Under the pieces are notes generated by a model, which saw only the letters and a program-made list of their open reading frames with translations, made no database searches and was not told the DNA's origin. 64,000 nucleotides of DNA, taken from assembly GCA_028285265.1 (NCBI GenBank), contig JANQPX010000020.1, positions 1 to 64,000 of the forward strand. The letters are read 5' to 3'. The translations under genes were made by a program, and so were the position numbers. This document shows positions 9,565 to 19,155 of this stretch, in pieces (positions within the stretch are counted from its first letter, which is position 1; every line of letters begins with the position of its first letter). This DNA is from Geminicoccaceae bacterium (lineage in GTDB: Bacteria > Pseudomonadota > Alphaproteobacteria > Geminicoccales > Geminicoccaceae).

Positions 9565-10293
9565 TCAAGAAACTGACTCAGCCGGTCGCGCTGGTCGCGT
9601 AAGCCATCCCAGCTTTCGCCAATGGTAGATGATGATCGCTAGTCCCGTGATCAGCGGCACGGACCAGAGCATAGGGCTGAGTGCCAATTCAGGCATCAAG
9701 CGGACGGCGCCAAAGGCGAAGAAGGCGGTGTATACTGAGATGCCGGCACCGACCAGGCCCTTAATGTGCTCCTTGAGCCAGGCCTTGGGGGCCGGATCGC
9801 TTTTGAACATAAAGACCGTGTTGGTCGCCGCAGTGGCAAACCCGATTATGGACATGCCAATCATGAGGGGTTGATCAATCAACAAGCCCTGGATTGCGCA
9901 ATTGAAGGCTGCCGCGGCGAGCACGATTTGCAGTGCTACATTGTGCCAGGCGCGATTCCCGGGATGGTGGCGTTTATTGTCAATGCAGAGTTTGCCATAC
10001 CAGGCGAGATTGACGGTAAGGATGGCGAGATAGAGCATCATCCAGCCAAAGATACCGGTCACCATGGCAACCTCATCCAAATGCGGGTGCGTCCCGACAG
10101 GATCGATCAGGGTGCAGATCGAGATACCCGATGCGATGGCGCCGGTTAGCAGCATTGTATTGACGAAGATACGCCCGAACCGCCGGTGGTTGATACCGCC
10201 CTTCTTGCTGATCACTGGGATCCAGAACGAGATGAGGCCAATCGTGCCGGTGACGATATGTCCGACGACCAGGATTTCGAATGGCCAATGCAT
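9565..10293 (-). CDS. DUF2306-like multi-spanning membrane protein beside crtD
   Basis: 242 aa from ATG 10293, chosen because CGGGAGAC lies 8 bases upstream. The open frame reaches 10380, but that N-terminus (MNSECCSAGEG) has no family look and comes close to the divergent P450. About 7 hydrophobic segments are visible (for example FEILVVGHIVTGTIGLISFWIPV and MVTGIFGWMMLYLAILTV) with short His-containing loops (INHRRFGRIFVN, HPGNRAWHN). The pattern resembles DUF2306 membrane proteins of unknown function. It occupies the place next to crtD that crtC takes in Rhodobacter, but it is not CrtC. A role in carotenoid metabolism is only suggested by location. Confidence 0.65.
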   Translation of the reverse strand: MHWPFEILVVGHIVTGTIGLISFWIPVISKKGGINHRRFGRIFVNTMLLTGAIASGISICTLIDPVGTHPHLDEVAMVTGIFGWMMLYLAILTVNLAWYGKLCIDNKRHHPGNRAWHNVALQIVLAAAAFNCAIQGLLIDQPLMIGMSIIGFATAATNTVFMFKSDPAPKAWLKEHIKGLVGAGISVYTAFFAFGAVRLMPELALSPMLWSVPLITGLAIIIYHWRKLGWLTRPARPAESVS

Positions 10294-10395
10294 GAACTGT
10301 CTCCCGATTACGTCAGACCATTCTAGAACTTTATGCCAGTGTTTTGTACCTTCCCCCGCGGAGCAACATTCTGAATTCATGAGAAAAGATCAGAA

Positions 10396-11790
10396 ATGCC
10401 AGAGGTTGACATCTACCGCCCGCCGAGGCCGAAGCCGCTCTCGCCGATCAGAGCGCTTATCCGGGTTGCCTTGTCGGGCGACGGCAATCTTTTGGGGCTG
10501 GTGCCGGCGGAAGCCTATCGAAAACCTGCAGGCTATCTAGGCTATTCCAGACGCTCGATTCTGATCGTCAATGATCCTGATCTAACCCGTGGGATCATGA
10601 CCGATCCGACCGATATTTATCCCAAGAACGACCTGATGGTCGGCGCACTAGAGCCCCTTGTGGGCGATTCGATTTTCGTCTCGTCAGGCGACCGCTGGCG
10701 GCGGCAGCGGCGGATGATCGATCCTGCCTTTTCCCACATGCGCATCAGCCGTGCCTTTGCGTCGATGAGCGCCGGGATTAATGCATACGAGAAGCGCCTC
10801 CGAGAATCCGCCCTGAAAGGCGCACCTTTCTCGCTCGATCTGGCAATGAGTCACCTAACCGCTGACATCATTACGCGGACCGTGTTTTCAACCTCGCTTG
10901 AAAGCGACACGGCGAAGGAAGTGTTCGAGTCCTTCTCCGCCTTTGAGCGCAGTGTCGCTCACGTTGAGCTGAAGCGCTTGATCGTCGATCCGCCCTTCAA
11001 ACGAATCCCGCAACATGAACACGTGCTCCACGCCTGCAAGCGCATTCGCCATCATCTTGGCACACTTGTTGATCGGCATCTCGAACAGAAATCCAATGGC
11101 GCGGGCTGCGGATTCGATGATATTGCATCTGCGGTGATTGCAGCTCGAGATGAGGCCAGTGGCGAGTGCTTTTCGCGCGAGGAGCTGATCGATCAGCTCG
11201 GGGTGTTTTTCCTTGCTGGTCACGAAACGACGGCGAGCGCGCTAACATGGGTTTTCTTCATTCTCGCTACCCGGCCCGAAGTGATGGCAAAGGTGCGTGA
11301 GGAGGTCAAGCGAGTGGCAGGTGATGCTCCCCTGACCTTCGAGGACACGAAGCGCCTAGTCTACGTCAAGAATGTCTTCAAGGAGACGCTTCGGCTCTAT
11401 CCGCCAATCACCTTCATCCCCAGAGTCGCGGCTGAACCGGTCAGAATCGGATCATTCGATGTCAAGAAGGGGGCCATGATCATGATCGCACCCTGGGTGA
11501 TTCACCGTCATCTCGACTATTGGGAAGATCCCGACGCTTTTGACCCCGATCGTTTTTCGCATGAGCGTGAAAAGACCATCCGGCATGGCACCTATCTACC
11601 ATTCGGGATCGGTCCGCGCGTTTGCGTCGGTGCAGGCTTTGCCGGCGTCGAGAGTGCGCTGATCATCGCGCATCTCGCACGTCGCTTCGATTTCTCTGTC
11701 GAAGATGAAGACAACGTGCGGCCTGTAGCGCGCCTGACGACCCGACCGGCTGACCAGATCACCTGCCGGGCCACGCTTCGATCATCTTGA
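10396..11790 (+). CDS. Cytochrome P450, possibly carotenoid-acting
   Basis: 464 aa. All P450 hallmarks are present: I-helix AGHETTAS (274-281), the ExxR pair in KETLRLYPP (E330, R333), and the heme-ligand loop FGIGPRVCVG with Cys410. No N-terminal anchor is seen, so it is a soluble bacterial P450 needing separate ferredoxin and reductase, none of which is adjacent. It is divergent from the DUF2306/crtD unit and convergent with hemA, inside the photosynthesis cluster. By position, a carotenoid hydroxylase role (compare CYP175 of Thermus) is a reasonable guess but not shown by sequence alone. Confidence 0.85.
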   Translation: MPEVDIYRPPRPKPLSPIRALIRVALSGDGNLLGLVPAEAYRKPAGYLGYSRRSILIVNDPDLTRGIMTDPTDIYPKNDLMVGALEPLVGDSIFVSSGDRWRRQRRMIDPAFSHMRISRAFASMSAGINAYEKRLRESALKGAPFSLDLAMSHLTADIITRTVFSTSLESDTAKEVFESFSAFERSVAHVELKRLIVDPPFKRIPQHEHVLHACKRIRHHLGTLVDRHLEQKSNGAGCGFDDIASAVIAARDEASGECFSREELIDQLGVFFLAGHETTASALTWVFFILATRPEVMAKVREEVKRVAGDAPLTFEDTKRLVYVKNVFKETLRLYPPITFIPRVAAEPVRIGSFDVKKGAMIMIAPWVIHRHLDYWEDPDAFDPDRFSHEREKTIRHGTYLPFGIGPRVCVGAGFAGVESALIIAHLARRFDFSVEDEDNVRPVARLTTRPADQITCRATLRSS

Positions 11791-11808
11791 AACAAGGCAA
11801 AAGAAAGA

Positions 11809-11830
11809 CCGGATGGGCGAACCCATCCGG
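11809..11830. terminator. Hairpin between convergent P450 and hemA genes
   Basis: A 9-bp perfect stem, CCGGATGGG/CCCATCCGG, closes a 4-base loop (TTCG when read leftward). On the minus strand it is followed by the T-rich run TCTTTCTTTT, so it is a good intrinsic terminator for the long bchF...hemA transcript. On the plus strand it may help end the P450 transcript, though no T run follows there. Confidence 0.7.
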
Positions 11831-11860
11831 TTGAGCATCAGGGAGGCAACTTGGTGTCGC

Positions 11861-13075
11861 TCAGGCGACCTGCCGTTTCAGGCCACATGCGGCGAAAATC
11901 GTTTCGAAGGCGTGCATCAGATGGTCGATGTCGGCGTTGGAATGCATGGGTGATGGTGTCAAGCGCAGACGCTCAGTGCCACGTGGCACGGTCGGGTAGT
12001 TGATGGGTTGCACATAGATGCCGAAGTCATCCATGAGCATGTCGCTGATCATCTTGCACTTTACCGGATCACCGACCATCACCGGGACGATATGGCTTGG
12101 GTTCGGCATATGCGGGATGCCGAGCTCATCTAGACGTGCACGCACTTTGGCGACACGCTCCTTCTGGCGCTCGCGCTCGATGCTGCTCACCTTCAAATGC
12201 TGGATACTCGCGATCGCGCCCGCAGCGACAGAGGGCGGCAGTGCTGTCGTAAAGATGAAGCCGGAGGCAAAGCTCCGAACGAAGTCGCAAAGGGCAGCGG
12301 TGCCGGTGATATAGCCACCGACCACGCCAAATGCCTTGCCAAGGGTTCCCTCGATAACCGTGAGACGATCACAAAGACCCTCGCGCTCAGCGATACCGCC
12401 GCCGCGTGGTCCGTAAAGACCGACCGCATGAACCTCGTCGAGATAGGTCATGGCGCCGAACTCATCCGCAGCGTCACAGATTTTCTCTATTGGCGAGATG
12501 TCTCCATCCATGGAATAGACGGACTCGAAGGCCACCAACTTTGGACGATCCGGATCGATCGCTGCGAGCTTCTCGCGCAAATCCGCCACGTCATTGTGTT
12601 TGAACAGCACCTTCTCCGCGCGGCTATGGCGGATGCCTTCGATCATCGAGGCATGGTTTTTCTCGTCTGAGAGGATTACGCAGCCCGGCATCTTGGCGGC
12701 AAGTGTGGAGAGGGACGCCCAGTTCGAGACATAACCTGACGTGAACAGGAGAGCGGCTTCTTTTTGATGGAGGTCGGCAAGTTCACGCTCCAGCATCACA
12801 TGGTAATGGTTAGTGCCGGAAATATTCCGCGTGCCACCCGCACCGGCACCGCAACGATCGATCGCCTCATGCATCGCCGCGGTTACGGTTGGATTCTGCC
12901 CCATGCCGAGATAGTCGTTCGAGCACCAGACCGTGACCTCGCGCTCACCCTTTTCGTGGTGGTGTTTGGCTTTCGGAAACGTACCGGCCTTTCGCTCCAG
13001 ATCCGCGAAAACGCGATACCGGCCCTCCTCGCGAAGGCTGGCCAGCTGGTCCTGGAAAAAGTGCTCGTAGTTCAT
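11861..13075 (-). CDS. hemA: 5-aminolevulinate synthase
   Basis: 404 aa from the ATG at 13075 ([14 protein letters not shown]); GGAGG ends 8 bases upstream. An ATG at 13090 overlaps that Shine-Dalgarno and was rejected. PLP-dependent alpha-oxoamine synthase motifs are visible: [39 protein letters not shown] and the lysine loop EGTLGKAFG. It condenses glycine with succinyl-CoA, the first step of tetrapyrrole synthesis in alphaproteobacteria. It is the last gene of the leftward photosynthesis operon, so heme/bacteriochlorophyll precursor supply is coupled to pigment and reaction-centre assembly. Confidence 0.95.
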   Translation of the reverse strand: MNYEHFFQDQLASLREEGRYRVFADLERKAGTFPKAKHHHEKGEREVTVWCSNDYLGMGQNPTVTAAMHEAIDRCGAGAGGTRNISGTNHYHVMLERELADLHQKEAALLFTSGYVSNWASLSTLAAKMPGCVILSDEKNHASMIEGIRHSRAEKVLFKHNDVADLREKLAAIDPDRPKLVAFESVYSMDGDISPIEKICDAADEFGAMTYLDEVHAVGLYGPRGGGIAEREGLCDRLTVIEGTLGKAFGVVGGYITGTAALCDFVRSFASGFIFTTALPPSVAAGAIASIQHLKVSSIERERQKERVAKVRARLDELGIPHMPNPSHIVPVMVGDPVKCKMISDMLMDDFGIYVQPINYPTVPRGTERLRLTPSPMHSNADIDHLMHAFETIFAACGLKRQVA

Positions 13076-13108
13076 TCTTCTGTCCTCCAATTCAGGACCA
13101 TGACAACG

Positions 13109-14338
13109 TCAAGCGAGTGCCGGTTTGATACCGGCGGTTTTGAAGGCAGCCAAGAGGCCATCTTCGTCTACAGACTTTCCGATCGCGACAACGCGTGCGG
13201 TTTCGTCATCCTTAGCCGCAACAGCTGCCATCGTAGCGCGACCACCAACGACACCGAACTGTACCCAACCGCTACCAGCGCGCGCGATTCCTTTGACACG
13301 GTCGACCTCGCCAAAGTCACCAGCGGCGATTTTCTCTAGCAACGGACGCAAACGCGATGCGTCAAATGAGCCGGCCAGGGCAGTACTCCAGGACTTCAGT
13401 CCAAGCGCCACGTCCAGATCGTGGGCATGACGATGATCATGACCGTGATCGTGCTCATCGCCTTGATCGTGATCAAGCACCTCGTCCTGGTACACATAGC
13501 CGAGCGGGCCGTGCACGACCATCTTCTCATGATTTTGGACCTCCACTTCGGAACGCTTGCCCGAATTTCTTGAGGCTAGACTCCAATACCAGAGGGCGGC
13601 CCCAGGCACTGGCAGTACAAGGAACCAGTGCTCAAGGATTGCAAATGCCAATAGGACGGTGAGAAAGGTATGCCCTGCGGCCTCAAAGGCCGATGCATCA
13701 GCTACGAGCGCCTTTTGTCCGAGGATCACCGCAACAACCGTTGAGATCGTGACGGAGATCGGGAAAAGCAGATTCATCGGTTTCTTTGTGAGGTAACTCT
13801 TCAGGAAGCCCAAATGTTCCGGCAAAAACTCTTCATCCAGATTGCGCACACCCAAGAACACATTCAGCTTGGCACTCAGCTTCATCGCCAAGAGCATTAG
13901 AAAGGTCCATGTGCCGACCTGATTGGCGCCGCCCCAGGTGAGCCAGATGATGGCGATAGCAGCAACGACAATGGCCAATTCATGCCAAAGGCAGGTCTGC
14001 ACCGCATACCCGAAACGCCGCCAGCCAGAACAGCCATCGGGGCAGGGCTCACTGCGGGGGCCGGTAACATAGCCCATATAGAAGGACATTTCCTGCCAAC
14101 CCCAGGCAAGCAGGCCAAAGGTGAACGCAAGGTACGCACCGCGTATCGACGTATCATTCGCCGTCGTTGCAAGGCCCCAGAGGCATACGACTAGGATGAT
14201 CGTCGCGCCAAGCATGCTCCAGCGAAAAGTCCGCTTAGGCAGCCCATCCAGATACATGATAATGCCGGTACTGAACCACCAGACAAAGAACGCGAACAGT
14301 GCTGGATAGACATGCTCGGTCAAGACCGTGTCCCCCAA
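13109..14338 (-). CDS. puhE: PuhE-type photosynthetic complex assembly protein fused to a His-rich linker and a CobW C-terminal-like domain
   Basis: 409 aa, much longer than the roughly 270 aa I expect of PuhE (DUF3623). Residues 1-262 are the normal multi-spanning PuhE part (FFVWWFSTGIIMYLDG, LAWGWQEMSFYMGYVTGPR, KLNVFLGVRNLDEEFLPEHL). Residues 290-306 hold seven histidines in 17 positions (DEHDHGHDHRHAHD). Residues about 315-404 match the CobW/COG0523 C-terminal domain: FDASRLRPLLEKI, VDRVKGIARAGSGWVQF, RVVAIGKSVDEDGLLAAF. The GTPase part of CobW is absent. COG0523 proteins handle zinc, cobalt or other metals, so the fusion hints at metal binding or sensing at the membrane during photosystem assembly (inference). 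It is 4 bases from acsF. Confidence 0.85.
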   Translation of the reverse strand: MGDTVLTEHVYPALFAFFVWWFSTGIIMYLDGLPKRTFRWSMLGATIILVVCLWGLATTANDTSIRGAYLAFTFGLLAWGWQEMSFYMGYVTGPRSEPCPDGCSGWRRFGYAVQTCLWHELAIVVAAIAIIWLTWGGANQVGTWTFLMLLAMKLSAKLNVFLGVRNLDEEFLPEHLGFLKSYLTKKPMNLLFPISVTISTVVAVILGQKALVADASAFEAAGHTFLTVLLAFAILEHWFLVLPVPGAALWYWSLASRNSGKRSEVEVQNHEKMVVHGPLGYVYQDEVLDHDQGDEHDHGHDHRHAHDLDVALGLKSWSTALAGSFDASRLRPLLEKIAAGDFGEVDRVKGIARAGSGWVQFGVVGGRATMAAVAAKDDETARVVAIGKSVDEDGLLAAFKTAGIKPALA

Positions 14339-14341
14339 AGC

Positions 14342-15424
14342 CTACCAGGCAGGCGAGAGCCGAATGGTCTCGGGCTCTGGCACTTTTTTCGGTGACATGA
14401 AATAGAGGCGTGCAAAGGTGGTAGCGGCAGCAGCCATGCCACCGACGCGTTTGATCATGCCACCGAGACCACCCTGAGCCTTGGCCTCATTGATCCGAGC
14501 GTTGATCTCAACCAGCTTTTCGAGACGCTCTTTGAACAACGGGTTGTCCAAATCCAGCTCGACTGGGAAGACCTGACGCGAGATCTCGGAGGTGATCTTG
14601 AAAACCTGAAACCCGTACTCAGAGGGATCGACGTTCAAGGCTTTGTGGAACACCGGGCGAGCGCGGTCCCGGACATACATCGTTGCGAACACGGCAAGTA
14701 GGAAAAAACGCACCCAGAGCTTGTTGAACCCAGAGAGATATTGTGGGTTGGCATGCATCAGGAGCGCGAAGGCCTCGCCATGACGGAACTCGTCGTTGCA
14801 CCACTGCTCAAACCATTTGAAGATCGGGTGGAAGCGATTTTCCGGGTTCTTCTCAAGATGGCGGAAGATGGTGATGTACCTGGCGTAGCCGATCTTCTCC
14901 GACAGGTATGTAGCGTAAAAAATAAACTTCGGCTTAAAGAACGTGTATTTCTTCGTCTTCGTCAAGAAGCCTAGATCAACACCGATATCGTAGTCCTTGA
15001 GCGCCTCATTGATGAAGCCTGCATGGCGAGCTTCGTCTCGGCTCATATATGTAAAGAGCTCCTTGATGTCCTTATTTTTGATGCGTTTCTTGATCTCGGC
15101 ATAAAGCACGCAGCCGGAGAATTCCGCGGTGAGCGAGCTGATCAGAAAATCTAGAAATTCCTTTCGGAGATCTTCGGGAAGTGACTTGATCGCGTTATCG
15201 AATTCGGGCGTTCGCTTGAAATGCCCCTTGTTTGGATCGGCTTTCATCTCCGCCATCAGCTTGTCCCAATCCTCGCGGATAGGCTCAATGTTGAGGCGGT
15301 CCATCGCCTTAAAATCGGTGGTGTAGAAGCGCGGCGAGAGAATCGTGTTCTCCTGCGCCTTCTGGGTCGAAAAATTCGGGCTCCGGCCAGCGGTAGCTGC
15401 AGTTGCAGCGGTTGGGGCGGTCAT
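14342..15424 (-). CDS. acsF: Mg-protoporphyrin IX monomethyl ester oxidative cyclase, aerobic di-iron subunit
   Basis: 360 aa from the ATG at 15424; GGGAGAG precedes it, and the ATG overlaps the bciE stop (ATGA). The frame is open further upstream, but those codons lie in bciE. Di-iron motifs are visible: [24 protein letters not shown] (E131, H134) and DEFRHGEAF. The enzyme forms ring E of bacteriochlorophyll with O2. The anaerobic enzyme BchE is not in the window, which fits an aerobic or microaerobic phototroph. Confidence 0.95.
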   Translation of the reverse strand: MTAPTAATAATAGRSPNFSTQKAQENTILSPRFYTTDFKAMDRLNIEPIREDWDKLMAEMKADPNKGHFKRTPEFDNAIKSLPEDLRKEFLDFLISSLTAEFSGCVLYAEIKKRIKNKDIKELFTYMSRDEARHAGFINEALKDYDIGVDLGFLTKTKKYTFFKPKFIFYATYLSEKIGYARYITIFRHLEKNPENRFHPIFKWFEQWCNDEFRHGEAFALLMHANPQYLSGFNKLWVRFFLLAVFATMYVRDRARPVFHKALNVDPSEYGFQVFKITSEISRQVFPVELDLDNPLFKERLEKLVEINARINEAKAQGGLGGMIKRVGGMAAAATTFARLYFMSPKKVPEPETIRLSPAW

Positions 15425-15726
15425 AACTTCTCTCCCGAGGTAAAGCTGAATTCGCAAAGCTCCATGAGCTCGAAACGCCCGGTGAACTTAGCCCAGCGCC
15501 GTCCCAGCCAGGTGGCCTGGCGGACAGTCGCGATTCGCTCAAAGGTGCCACATTCGCCGAACGGCACTTCGATCGGCGGACCGTGCACTTCCACCTCGTC
15601 GCCGGGCTCGATCTTCACCTCTTCCTTGAAGGTGACATGAGCGTGCAGGCTCTCATTCGTGTGTTCGATTTCGATCGTGCAGGGCACGTCGAAGACTTTC
15701 TTGCTATCCATAAACATGACGATCAT
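15421..15726 (-). CDS. bciE: Small subunit of alphaproteobacterial oxygen-dependent cyclase (BciE-like)
   Basis: 101 aa soluble protein, directly upstream of and overlapping acsF. In Rhodobacter sphaeroides the small gene at this place encodes BciE, which AcsF needs for activity in alphaproteobacteria. The sequence ([60 protein letters not shown] C-terminal part) and the position fit. The name rests largely on size and context. The start could also be the ATG at 15711 (MDSKKVF). Confidence 0.7.
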   Translation of the reverse strand: MIVMFMDSKKVFDVPCTIEIEHTNESLHAHVTFKEEVKIEPGDEVEVHGPPIEVPFGECGTFERIATVRQATWLGRRWAKFTGRFELMELCEFSFTSGEKL

Positions 15727-15760
15727 CTGTCCGATGCTCCGAGTATGACGATCATCTATC

Positions 15761-16231
15761 CTATTGACCGGCTGTCATCAAATGCTCAAAGGCAGCAAGG
15801 CTCGCTTCACCGAATGCCGTAAGGTGGATTTCGCGCCCGGTCTCAAGGTCGCCGAGTGCTAAGCCGCCTTCCTCGGTGCGGCGAAGTCGAAACGCCTGGC
15901 TTTCATTTCCGCCCATGCCGATGCGCTCCTTCGCCATGCCACGAAGAACGACGCGGGCAAAGCCGTTGGTGCCGGGCTCGAACGTTGCGATCGCTCTGTT
16001 CTGGTCCGCATCTATCACGGCGACACTGCCGTCTGGCCGATCCTCGAAGCGCAGATCTCGGCTCTCCTCCTCAACCGCAGCACTGATCGGCGCTGGTGCC
16101 CAGGCCGGTCGCTCGGTTCCCGCGGGCAACCGTTTAGACACCGAGGCGAAGACCATCGCTGTCACCGCCATGAACCCCGCACCGATCAGAATTGGCGTTG
16201 GAATGCGAGCTCGATATTGAAACCTTGCCAT
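15761..16231 (-). CDS. puhC: Photosynthetic complex assembly protein PuhC
   Basis: 156 aa from ATG 16231 (MARFQYRARIPTP), with TGAGGAAAG upstream. The open frame extends to 16345, but that part is an out-of-frame shadow of puhB. One N-terminal membrane helix (PILIGAGFMAVTAMVFASVS) leads into a periplasmic domain with the typical LRFEDRPDGSVAVIDA and GNESQAFRLRR stretches. PuhC helps assemble the RC-LH1 complex. It starts 10 bases after the puhB stop. Confidence 0.88.
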   Translation of the reverse strand: MARFQYRARIPTPILIGAGFMAVTAMVFASVSKRLPAGTERPAWAPAPISAAVEEESRDLRFEDRPDGSVAVIDADQNRAIATFEPGTNGFARVVLRGMAKERIGMGGNESQAFRLRRTEEGGLALGDLETGREIHLTAFGEASLAAFEHLMTAGQ

Positions 16232-16241
16232 GGCTCTTTCC

Positions 16242-16919
16242 TCAGGCCGTCGCCAGCTTACGCGCGCGGGCCGGATCGGCGGAAAAGCGTTTTGTCGGAG
16301 TGGGTTGCTTCGGCAGAACGGCGCGCCCCTCGGGCACGGCCTCAATCATGGCATCCGCCAGGATCGCCGCAACCCTGTCAACATTCGCCACGTTGCGGAG
16401 CATCGGCTCTGGCTTGACCATCCGCCACGGACGTGTGTGCGGCCACAGGTGCAACCATGCAATCTTGTCGTTACCCTTGAGCATTAGCGGAATGTCGCCA
16501 CTACCGTCGCCATGCTTTCTAAGCGCCGCTGTCTCGATCTTCGTGAACGGCAGATTGATGGTGATCGGCACCGCAAGACCGAAACGCATGACCACGCGAC
16601 GGTTGGTGATGGTGTAGATCGTCGAACGGGCGAGACCGTAAGCGAGTGCCGAAATAATCGCAAAAAGGGCGGCGACCAGCAGCAGCGGTACACCCAATGA
16701 CTGCAGCACACTGAGCGTGCCAACGCCAGATGAGAGGCCGCTTACCACAACCCAGCCGAGCAGGATGGCACAATAAAGCGCTACCGGCTTGGCATGGAAG
16801 AGATGGCTCGCAAGGCCGATCCAGCCAGGCTTGCCCTGCCAGAGGATGTTTTCATCCTCTGGCAAATGTTCTGGCAAGCCCGGGACGGGCTCGAAGTCGA
16901 AGTCGTCGTGATCACTCAC
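16242..16919 (-). CDS. puhB: Photosynthetic complex assembly protein PuhB (bPH2 domain)
   Basis: 225 aa. N-terminal FEPVPGLPEHLPEDENILWQG, two or three membrane segments (ALYCAILLGWVVVSGL, LLLVAALFAIISALAYGL), then the bacterial PH-like part TIYTITNRRVVMRFGLAVP. The family supports RC-H/LH1 assembly at the cytoplasmic membrane. Its ATG overlaps the puhA stop (ATGA), so translation is coupled. Confidence 0.93.
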   Translation of the reverse strand: MSDHDDFDFEPVPGLPEHLPEDENILWQGKPGWIGLASHLFHAKPVALYCAILLGWVVVSGLSSGVGTLSVLQSLGVPLLLVAALFAIISALAYGLARSTIYTITNRRVVMRFGLAVPITINLPFTKIETAALRKHGDGSGDIPLMLKGNDKIAWLHLWPHTRPWRMVKPEPMLRNVANVDRVAAILADAMIEAVPEGRAVLPKQPTPTKRFSADPARARKLATA

Positions 16920-17695
16920 AGCAGCGGCTCCTGTCGCTTCGGATCTGCATAAAGCGTGCCGCCTGCGTAGTAGGCCATGATTTTGTCCTCTTCGAGGAGC
17001 GTGACCTGAGTTGCTCGAGCGGTCTTCGGAACGCCTGCGAAGTGTTCGCCGTAGATCGACGTCACGCTAACACTTCCGGCCGCCTTACCTACGGGGCGTC
17101 GCACGTCCGCCATGGTCATCGGCACCAGGACCTTGCGATCGCTGTCGGCGAGGGCGACCTCGAGATACCGGATCAAATGTTCGGATTTATCGATCCAAAG
17201 ATCGCTCACGGTGCCGACCTCGGCACTGTCACCAGCGATCACTACAAGGCCACGCAGATCGACCTCACCTTCGGCAGGTGCGAATTCCTTTGCCGAGCGA
17301 AGTGGCACGATCTTCGGTTCGCCTTCCGCTGTGAGGTCCGGCGTATCAGCCCGCTCGGCCCATGACGCAGGACCGACACCATCGACCATCGGATCGCCGG
17401 TCGGCACGAACGGGGCACCTGGCCAAACCTCGCGCTTCTCGATTTTCATCTCACGCTGCTCAAGTTCAAAGTTCGGAGCCTTTGCCGTGCCGCCATGTGG
17501 CAGCTGGAACGTCTTTGGCTCCGGAATGAAAAAGAAACCGCGCGGCTTTTGTCCCTCAGGTTCCGCGATGAGGGGATAACCTTCTCGTCGGTCTTCTTGG
17601 CGGAGATAAAAGATCAGAACAATAAAGAACAGCCAGAAGAGATAGAGACAGATCTGGGCAAAATCGATATTGCCTGCGATGTGGCCAATGTTCAT
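16916..17695 (-). CDS. puhA: Photosynthetic reaction centre H subunit
   Basis: 259 aa. A single N-terminal helix (FAQICLYLFWLFFIVLIFYL, about 12-31) is followed by YLRQEDRREGYPL, the classic RC-H junction, and a cytoplasmic PRC-barrel domain with VGTVSDLWIDKSEHLIRYLEV and ADVRRPVGKAAGSVSV. RC-H caps the L/M core and guides protons to QB. L and M (puf) are not in this window. It lies between lhaA and puhB as in other alphaproteobacteria. Confidence 0.95.
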   Translation of the reverse strand: MNIGHIAGNIDFAQICLYLFWLFFIVLIFYLRQEDRREGYPLIAEPEGQKPRGFFFIPEPKTFQLPHGGTAKAPNFELEQREMKIEKREVWPGAPFVPTGDPMVDGVGPASWAERADTPDLTAEGEPKIVPLRSAKEFAPAEGEVDLRGLVVIAGDSAEVGTVSDLWIDKSEHLIRYLEVALADSDRKVLVPMTMADVRRPVGKAAGSVSVTSIYGEHFAGVPKTARATQVTLLEEDKIMAYYAGGTLYADPKRQEPLL

Positions 17696-17718
17696 GACGT
17701 TTACTCCTCCAAACGGGC

Positions 17719-19155
17719 CTAGCCTGGAAACTGGGCGAGGCCAAAAGACGAAGACGGGCGTGCTGGCGTGGCATCGGCACGGCGCACCAGCGGGCCGATG
17801 GCGACAAGGGTCGCGAACAACAAAAAGATCTCGAGATGGTAGACAGCACCATATCCTGTCGCAGGGCTAACGAGTGCGGGCCCTAGAGCCTCTATCTCTG
17901 CGAGATGACCAACCACGTCGCGTATCATGCCCCCAAGAGCGATGGCGACACCGGCTGCTGTTGCTTGAACGGCCCCCCAGGCTCCAAGAGCGAGGCCACT
18001 CTTGCCTTCGGGCGCTAAGTCCATGGCTGACGTCAACATGCCAACGGCAAAAAGCCCGCCTCCAAGCCCGATAAGTGCTGTGCCGATGCGAAACAAACCA
18101 GCAGACTCGAGTGGGTCAGCAAGAATGACTGCGGCAAACGCGAAGAGACCGATGACAGCCCCTAGGGCCGCGATCCGAAACGGATCGCCACCCTTGGATA
18201 ACCGCTTCGCAGCATAGGCAAAGCCGACAAGAGATCCTGAAGCTAGAATAGCAGTTAAGAGCGTGGTCTGGCTTACCGAGAGGCCGAGCACCTCGCCGCC
18301 ATACGGTTCGAGCAAAATATCTTGCATGCTGAATGCAGCAGTTCCTAAGCCCACCGCAACGAGGGTGCGGGCCGCGCGGGGATTCTGGCGATACTCAGTC
18401 CAGGATTCTTTGAAAGAAGGGCGTTCGCGGTTGGGGTCCGTCAGTTTTGGATTTCTGGGCTCCTGCTGCCATAGAGCGATGACATTTAGGAACAATGCCG
18501 CAACGGCAGCGCTCTGAAGAACCTGAATCAAGCGAACGGGATGGAAGTCCTGGAGCGCCCAGCCGAAAATAATCGAACTTCCGACCATGCCCAGCAGCAG
18601 CATGACATAAAGGAGCGCAACTACCCGCGGGCGCGTGTCAGCGGGCGCGAGATCGGTTGCAAGGGCGAGGCCCGCGGTTTGCGATGTATGCAGACCATAG
18701 CCGATTGCGAGAAAGGCAATGGCTGCTCCGGCATAGCCAACAATGTTCGGTCCCCCATAAAAGGGATCTGAAAGCGTCATTAGTGCAAAGGGCATGACGC
18801 CAATACCACCGAACATGACAAGCGTGCCAAACCAGATATAGGGCACGCGCCGCCAACCCAGAACGGAAGGATGATTGTCCGAACGGTGACCGATCAGCGC
18901 TCTAAACGGTGCAAAGAGTAGAGGTAGTGCCACCATCGTCGACACCAACCAAGCTGGCACGGTGAGTTCGACAATCATGACGCGATTGAGGGTGCCATTA
19001 AGCAAGACAAGTGCCATACCGACGGACACCTGGAAAAGCGACAGGCGCAAGATGCGACTGAGTGGCAATTCTTTGGTTGCCGCATCCGCGAAAGGAAGGA
19101 AGTTCGGTCCGATCTGGGTCCACAACTCGGCAAACTTGCTTTGGCGAGCGCTCAT
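17719..19155 (-). CDS. lhaA: LhaA, PucC-family (BCD) MFS protein for LH1 assembly
   Basis: 478 aa from ATG 19155, which overlaps the bchM stop (ATGA); the longer frame lies within bchM. Twelve hydrophobic segments with ILRLSLFQVSVGMALVLLNGTLNRVMIVEL and ALIGHRSDNHPSVLGWRRVPYIWFG identify the bacteriochlorophyll delivery branch of MFS. LhaA is thought to hand pigment to LH1 during assembly. It sits between bchM and puhA, the usual location. Confidence 0.92.
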   Translation of the reverse strand: MSARQSKFAELWTQIGPNFLPFADAATKELPLSRILRLSLFQVSVGMALVLLNGTLNRVMIVELTVPAWLVSTMVALPLLFAPFRALIGHRSDNHPSVLGWRRVPYIWFGTLVMFGGIGVMPFALMTLSDPFYGGPNIVGYAGAAIAFLAIGYGLHTSQTAGLALATDLAPADTRPRVVALLYVMLLLGMVGSSIIFGWALQDFHPVRLIQVLQSAAVAALFLNVIALWQQEPRNPKLTDPNRERPSFKESWTEYRQNPRAARTLVAVGLGTAAFSMQDILLEPYGGEVLGLSVSQTTLLTAILASGSLVGFAYAAKRLSKGGDPFRIAALGAVIGLFAFAAVILADPLESAGLFRIGTALIGLGGGLFAVGMLTSAMDLAPEGKSGLALGAWGAVQATAAGVAIALGGMIRDVVGHLAEIEALGPALVSPATGYGAVYHLEIFLLFATLVAIGPLVRRADATPARPSSSFGLAQFPG

